NCBI RefSeq assembly: GCF_905171775.1
Contig: NC_053499.1
Span: forward strand, 78,025,543-78,089,542
Source: Rana temporaria
Taxonomy: Eukaryota > Chordata > Amphibia > Anura > Ranidae
Reading direction: 5' to 3'
Length of the DNA: 64,000 bases
Shown: positions 59,240-64,000 of the stretch, piece after piece
Layout of the letters: every line of letters begins with the position of its first letter
Numbering within the stretch: the stretch's first letter is position 1
Made by a program: the position numbers and the translations under genes
The notes under the pieces: generated by a model
What the model was told of the DNA's origin: nothing
The model's database searches: none
The model's input: the letters and a program-made list of their open reading frames with translations, nothing else

Positions 59240-59797
59240 GCAACAACACACAATGTTTATCAACAAAACAATATGCTTTATTGCACAATGATCTAAAATA
59301 TGACTATACTCTGGCATGTCATAATAAAAACGTAACAAACAACACCTGAAAGTTAGGCAAAAAATATTGTTATGTGCACTTTGTTCTGAAAACATCCATG
59401 GCAAAAGTCAGTAAAAAAAGGATATCAAGCATCAAACCAAGAGGAGACTGGTACAGGGCTCCGACGCAAAAGATGTAAAGTCAAAAATGAAAAGCCTGAT
59501 GTAAGCATTACGTTCATGACTGGTTGGTTTTTGACTGACCTTTGGTAAAGGAAAGTGACCCCTTGTGGGCTTTAATATGGTAACATGTGGCCTGACGGAT
59601 GCCCCGTGATCGTTTAGAGGAATGGTGTTTCATTTGATTTATTGGCAGAACAAAATTCTCATAAAAATATTTTTCTGCTTAAATTTCAGGGGTTGTGTTT
59701 TTAGTATGACATGCCAGAGTATTGATCTATAGTCATATTTTAGTGCATTGTGCAACAAAGCATACTATTTTTATGATAAACATTGTGTGTTGTAGTA
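59240..59797. repeat. Fold-back pair with ~135-base arms
   Basis: The left arm (59,240-59,372: CAACACACAATGTTTATCA, CTCTGGCATGTCATAATAAA) mirrors the right arm (about 59,657-59,797: TTTAGTATGACATGCCAGAG, GATAAACATTGTGTGTTG) with scattered differences. The ~285-base loop is non-coding. MITE-like; no target duplication defined. Confidence 0.7.
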
Positions 59798-60030
59798 AAT
59801 TCACATGTAAGAAAACCTTACTGTGCTATTAAACAAAGTAGCAGCTTCTTTTTGCTCTAAGGCCCACCTATTCTTTTTGTATGTTGCCAGAATATTGTCC
59901 TCCACTTTCTCCTACTCCACCTCATGAATTGCCTCTTCCAGTGAGTCATCCTTTTATCCACTAGTTCCCCTTCATTCACAGGTTATGCATTGCCTCAGGC
60001 TAAAAGATGCCATGCAGTGCTGGGCCTAAG
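59798..60030. other. Unassigned
   Basis: No feature recognised. Confidence 0.4.
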
Positions 60031-60489
60031 TTAAAGGGTCACTTAAGGAAATGTTTTTTTTTTGCTGAAATGACTGTTTACAGGGTATAGAGACATAAAA
60101 GTTAACTGATTCCTTTTAAAAATGATTAAAAATAGATTAAATTATATCATATAATGTGCCTCTAGTTTCACTTTCGGTTTTAAACTGGTTTCATGTGTAT
60201 GTGAAGTAAAGAGACCCACAGAACAAAAACAAACAAATCCAGGGCAGTGTTTTGTTTTTAAAATTAATCTGATTGGTTCTGAGAAGTTTTAGACACACAG
60301 CTTGGACCACAGTGAAAAGCTGCCATGAGTTTTTTCATAAGGAGCCAGACAAGCAGGAAGTGTGGAGATCACAGCAGAATTACAGCTACTTCAAAGCAAA
60401 AACGAACAATGAGGACATGAAACCAGGATTGCAGTAAGGTAAAGGAAGCTATTTAGCTAAAAAAATTGTTTCCTTTAGTGATCCTTTAA
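60031..60489. mobile_element. TTAA MITE, second copy of the 54,691 family
   Basis: The ends TTAAAGGGTCACTTAAGGAA and (read inward) TTAAAGGATCACTAAAGGAA are inverted repeats with TTAA on both sides. The interior matches 54,691-55,156 through CTGTTTACAGGGTATAGAG and the AGAATTACAGC segment. No coding content. Confidence 0.9.
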
Positions 60490-60499
60490 GGTAAGGCAC

Positions 60500-61040
60500 C
60501 ATACTGAAGCGAGGTGGTTAACCCTGTATGGTGGTGTGAAACAGTAGAATCAACCTGCTGTCCTTGCCTGGCACATGTCCTCAATTTGATGGTGCAGTGA
60601 TTCCTGAATAGGTGTCCTGGGTCCAAGATTTGCTGACGCAGGCCAGATGAGTCAGATGTAGTCATTTCAGATGGTCCTGTCCAGCCAGTGTTTGGATGTT
60701 TGCAAACCACCTTATCTGTCACATGCCTATCAGTTGAACTGAATCAACTGGCTGCTGCACATGCAATAGTGACTGCATATGCAGCAGAGGGCCATCAATG
60801 AGTACCTGTGTGAGTATGGTAGGAGAACAGGCTTGGGGGAGCTGGGCTTATTTTCCTCCTGCAAGTGGCTTCTGTTACAGAATACATGCAATGTATTGTT
60901 GCCATCTGTGGGTGTGACAAGACTGGTGAACAATGTCAATGCATGCATCAATTGTATCAATTGTGTTACTATTGGAGCACACACTGTGTGGCATCATGAA
61001 TTCATGATATGGGCACTAAAGGCAGAGCAGCAGGAGCAAG
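60500..61040 (+). pseudogene. hAT transposase relic
   Basis: The plus strand reads PCLAHVLNLMVQ, stop, FLNRCPGSKI, parallel to HVPCMAHVMNLIVQRFVHKY of the hAT transposase at 29,107-29,454. Further on, the frame at 60,779 reads QQRAINEYLCEYGRRTGLGE, parallel to QQEKAVNEYLYDRGARTASA at 28,831-29,064. The order and spacing fit one decayed hAT gene in the opposite orientation to the copy at 27-32 kb. Several stops are present. Confidence 0.7.
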
Positions 61041-61045
61041 ATTAG

Positions 61046-61440
61046 GACTTACTTACACTGCATGGCTTGCTGCATCCAGACACTATCCTTGCGAGTCTAC
61101 AGCAGGGAAAAAAGTAGTAGTAGGAGTAGGGTTGCCATGGGGGCATTGAGGCTGAAGAGGCATTTTTTCAGCCTTCCAGGGGTGGGTTTAAAGCCTCTCA
61201 AACCCCAAGAGTAGTACATGAATGGGGGGAAGAAGCTCAGGACAATGTTGTCTTAATGACCCCGAAGACTCGGACTCCTCTACTTCTAGTAATATTCTCC
61301 AGAGCCTGTGAAGAAACCCTAACATTTGTGCAAGGAGAGGGATCATTATTGGGTAGCAAATTTCCTTGATTCATGTTACAAGGTGATTCACATAACTCAT
61401 CCTGCCCTTACAGTTGAACTCAATTCCAGAGGCTGGCAGG
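61046..61440. other. Unassigned
   Basis: No gene recognised; may include the rest of the hAT relic. Confidence 0.35.
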
Positions 61441-61441
61441 C

Positions 61442-64000
61442 AGGGGCGGACTGACCAACCGAAGGCCCAAGACCATTAGGTGCCCGGACTCGGCCCCATG
61501 AGAGGCCACTTGAAGCAGCTGTAGTAATGCCATTGCTGATTATGCAGATAATAGTACTGTTAACAGTACTGATGCATGAGACCTGGGCCCCAACAGGAAG
61601 GCCCAGTCATAATACTCTCCTGGTCCCCCCCCCCACCCCTCCAGAATAGCTCCCAACTGTCCCTGATTTCGAGGGACTGTCCCTGATTTGGAGCAATGTC
61701 CCTCTTTCCACCTTGTTTGTCCTTCATTTTGGTCTGATCTATATAGTTGTATATAAAATGCACTTTTTTAGCCTCCAAAAACTGTTTCCCAGAGCTAAAC
61801 CTTTCATCCAAATAATAAATTGCTGCTCTTGTCAATTTTAAAAGCCAATATAAAGTAATTGTAGTGGTAAAAAAAGCCCTTGTGGATTTAATTAACCTTT
61901 TTGGTTAATTCTTCTTTAATGGGTGTGGCAGGAGACGTGTCATATGCCTACATGCGTTTGATAGTAGGTGTCCCTCATTTCCATCTCATGTTGGGAGTTA
62001 TGCCTCCAGTGTCCCCCTGTGTGTGTGTGCTCTCCACCCAGTGTCCCCCTCTGTGTGTGTGTGCTCTCCCTCCAGTGTCCTCATGTGTGTTTGTGCGCCC
62101 TCCCTCCAGTGTCCCCATGTGTGTGCTCTCCCTCCAGTGTCCCCCTGTGTGTGCTCTCCCTCCAGTGTCCCCCTGTGTGTGTGCTCTCCCTTCCTAGTGT
62201 CCCCCTGTGTGTGTGCTCTCCCTCCCCAGTGTCCCCCTGTGTGTGTGCTCTCCCTCCCCAGTGTCCCCCTGTGTGTGTGTGCACTCCCTCCCCAGTGTCC
62301 CCCTGTGTGTGTGCTCTTCCTTCCTAGTGTCCCCCTGTGTGTGTGCACTCTCCCTCCAGTGTCCCCCTGTGTGTGTGCACTCTCCCTCCAGTGTCCCCCT
62401 GTGTGTGTGCACTCTCCCTCCAGTGTCCCCCTGTGTGTGTGCTCTTCCTTCCTAGTGTCCCCCTGTGTGTGTGCACTCTCCCTCCAGTGTCCTCCTGTGT
62501 GTGTGCACTCTCCCTCCAGTGTCCCCCTGTGTGTGTGCACTCTCCCTCCAGTGTCCCCCTGTGTGTGTGCACTCTCCCTCCAGTGTCCCCCTGTGTGTGT
62601 GCACTCTCCCTCCAGTGTCCCCCTGTGTGTGTGCACTCTCCCTCCAGTGTCCCCCTGTGTGTGTGCGCTCTCCCTCCCCAGTGTCCCCCTGCGTCTGTGC
62701 TCTCCCTCCAGTGTCCCTCTGTGTGTGTGTGCTCTCCCTCCAGTGTCCCCCTGAGTGGTGTGCGCTCTCCATCCCCAGTGTCCCCCTGTGTGTGTGCTCT
62801 CCCTCCAGTGTCCTCCTGTGTGTGTGCGCTCTCCCTCCAGTGTCCCCCTGTGTGTGCTCTCCCTCCAGTGTCCCCCTGTGTGTGTGCACTCCCTCCCCAG
62901 TGTCCCCCTGTGTGTGTGCTCTCCCTCCCCAGTGTCCCCCTGTGTGTGCTCTCCCTCCATAGTGTCCCCCTGTGTGTGCTCTCCCTCCCCAGTGTCCCCC
63001 TGTGTGTGTACTCTCCCTCCCCAGTGTCCCCCTGTGTGTGCACTCCCTCCCCAGTGCCCCCTGTGTGTGTGCACTCTCCCTCCCCAGTGTCCTCCTGTGT
63101 GTGCTCTCCCTCCAGTGTCCCCCTGTGTGTGTGTGCGCTCTCCCTCCCCAGTGTCCCTCTGTGTGTGTGTGCGCTCTCCCTCCCCAGTGTCCCTCTGTGT
63201 GTGTGCTCTCCCTCCAGTGTCCCCCTGTGTGTGTGCACTCTCCCTCCCCAATGTCCTCCTGTGTGTGCTCTCCCTCCCCAGTGTCCTCCTGTGTGTGCTC
63301 TCCCTCCAGTCTCCCCCTGTGTGCGTGCTCTCCCTCCCCAGTGCCCCCTGTGTGTGTGCACTGTCTCTCCCCAGTGTCCTCCTGTGTGTGCTCTCCCTCC
63401 AGTGTCCCCCTGTGTGTGCTCTCCCTCCCCAGTGTCCCCCTGCATGTGTGCTCTCCCTCCAGTTTCCCTCTGTGTGTGTGCTCTCCCTCCAGTGTCCCCC
63501 TGTGTGGTGTGCGCTCTCCCTCCCCAGTGTCCCCCTGTGTGTGCTCTCCCTCCAGTGTCGTCCTGTGTGTTTGTGCGCTCTCCCTCCAGTGTCCCCCTGT
63601 GTGTGCTCTCCCTCCAGTGTCCCCCTGTGTGTGCTCTCCCTCCATAGTGTCCCCCTGTGTGTGCTCTCCCTCCCCAGTGTCCCCCTGTGTGTGTACTCTC
63701 CCTCCCCAGTTTCCCTCTGTGTGTGCTCTCCCTCCCCAGTGTCCTCCTGTGTGTGCTCTCCCTCCAGTGTCCCCCTGTGTGTGTGTGCGCTCTCCCTCCC
63801 CAGTGTCCCTCTGTGTGTGTGTGCGCTCTCCCTCCCCAGTGTCCCTCTGTGTGTGTGCTCTCCCTCCAGTGTCCCCCTGTGTGTGTGCACTCTCCCTCCC
63901 CAATGTCCTCCTGTGTGTGCTCTCCCTCCCCAGTGTCCTCCTGTGTGTGCTCTCCCTCCCCAGTGTCCTCCTGTGTGTGCTCTCCCTCCAGTGTCCCCCT
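61442..64000. mobile_element. Possible hAT-like MITE start, carrying the terminal minisatellite
   Basis: GCAGGGGCGGACTGACCA at 61,441-61,458 resembles the terminal sequence of a common vertebrate hAT family. It is followed by repeat-like GTCCCTGATTT duplications (61,659 and 61,680) and then the minisatellite. The other end lies beyond the window, so the call is tentative. Confidence 0.3.
62008..64000 (+). repeat. Minisatellite of ~27-33-base units, runs off the window
   Basis: Roughly 65 tandem units of the type CCAGTGTCCCCCTGTGTGTG followed by TGCTCTCCCTC, with variants TGCACTCTCCCTC, TCCCCAG and TCCTCC. A block near 62,880-63,300 recurs with the same variant order near 63,500-63,960, showing segmental duplication inside the array. 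The long Cys/Pro/Val-rich and His/Arg/Gly-rich ORFs on both strands (up to 630 codons) are translations of the repeat, not genes. Confidence 0.95.

Noticed and set aside
61998..63903. ORFs of up to 630 codons on both strands
   Set aside because: They translate a 27-33-base minisatellite into repetitive Cys/Pro/Val or His/Arg/Gly strings, mirror one another across strands, and match no protein family pattern.

Overview
This window is eukaryotic nuclear DNA packed with transposable elements. The mix points to an anuran amphibian, most like a ranid frog: Tx1/L1-like and CR1 LINEs, a Penelope-like relic, hAT, PIF/Harbinger and Tc1/mariner elements, many TTAA-flanked short DNA elements, fold-back repeats, (TA)n microsatellites and long minisatellites. 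The organism call is inference from the repeat content. I found no host protein-coding exon, tRNA, rRNA, CRISPR array, operon or bacterial signal.

Layout. 1-5.9 kb: AT-rich sequence with small inverted-repeat elements and a TTAA element that carries a 10-bp minisatellite. 5.9-7.8 kb: L1 copy A (ORF1 plus the start of ORF2). 7.8-14.8 kb: a fold-back element, a Harbinger-type MITE and nested TTAA elements. 14.9-16.5 kb: a broken Harbinger element with a spliced transposase. 16.5-21.3 kb: two further broken L1 copies (B and C) head to tail. 21.3-23.2 kb: a large fold-back element with arms of about 0.6 kb. 23.2-25.3 kb: L1 copy D, whose 5' part is inverted relative to its 3' part. 25.4-25.7 kb: a telomere-like CCCTAA array. 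25.7-32.7 kb: hAT material, including a BED-finger hAT transposase pseudogene on the minus strand with an array of about 130-bp repeats upstream. 32.8-39.8 kb: fold-back, Harbinger-type, TTAA and TA-flanked elements with minisatellites. 39.8-42.3 kb: sequence with no recognised feature. 42.3-48.6 kb: a TTAA MITE and a CR1 LINE relic on the minus strand, cut by two DNA elements. 48.9-53.7 kb: a Harbinger MITE, a small TA-flanked MITE and a full-length Harbinger element. 54-61 kb: a MITE, TTAA elements, a Penelope-like relic, a Tc1/mariner DD37E-type element, a probable solo LTR and a hAT relic. 61.9-64 kb: a minisatellite running off the end of the window.

The most informative unit is the Harbinger element at 50,076-53,734. 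It has matching terminal inverted repeats, a TTA duplication on both sides, a two-exon HARBI1-like transposase with the DDE signature residues visible, and a convergent Myb/SANT-like partner gene. The transposase coding region is nearly open, with a probable 2-base lesion near its N terminus. The partner gene has a premature stop and frameshifts. MITEs at 13,998-14,768 and 48,878-49,629 share its terminal and subterminal sequence, so they look like deletion derivatives or close relatives once moved by the same enzyme. A second Harbinger lineage (transposase relic at 14,879) probably served the MITEs whose ends read CGTACACACGACCG.

Nothing here amounts to a demonstrated new system. The leads worth following are the paired autonomous/non-autonomous Harbinger families, nested insertions that give a relative order of events, the inverted L1 junction, the telomere-like array, and minisatellites that sit inside individual transposable elements.
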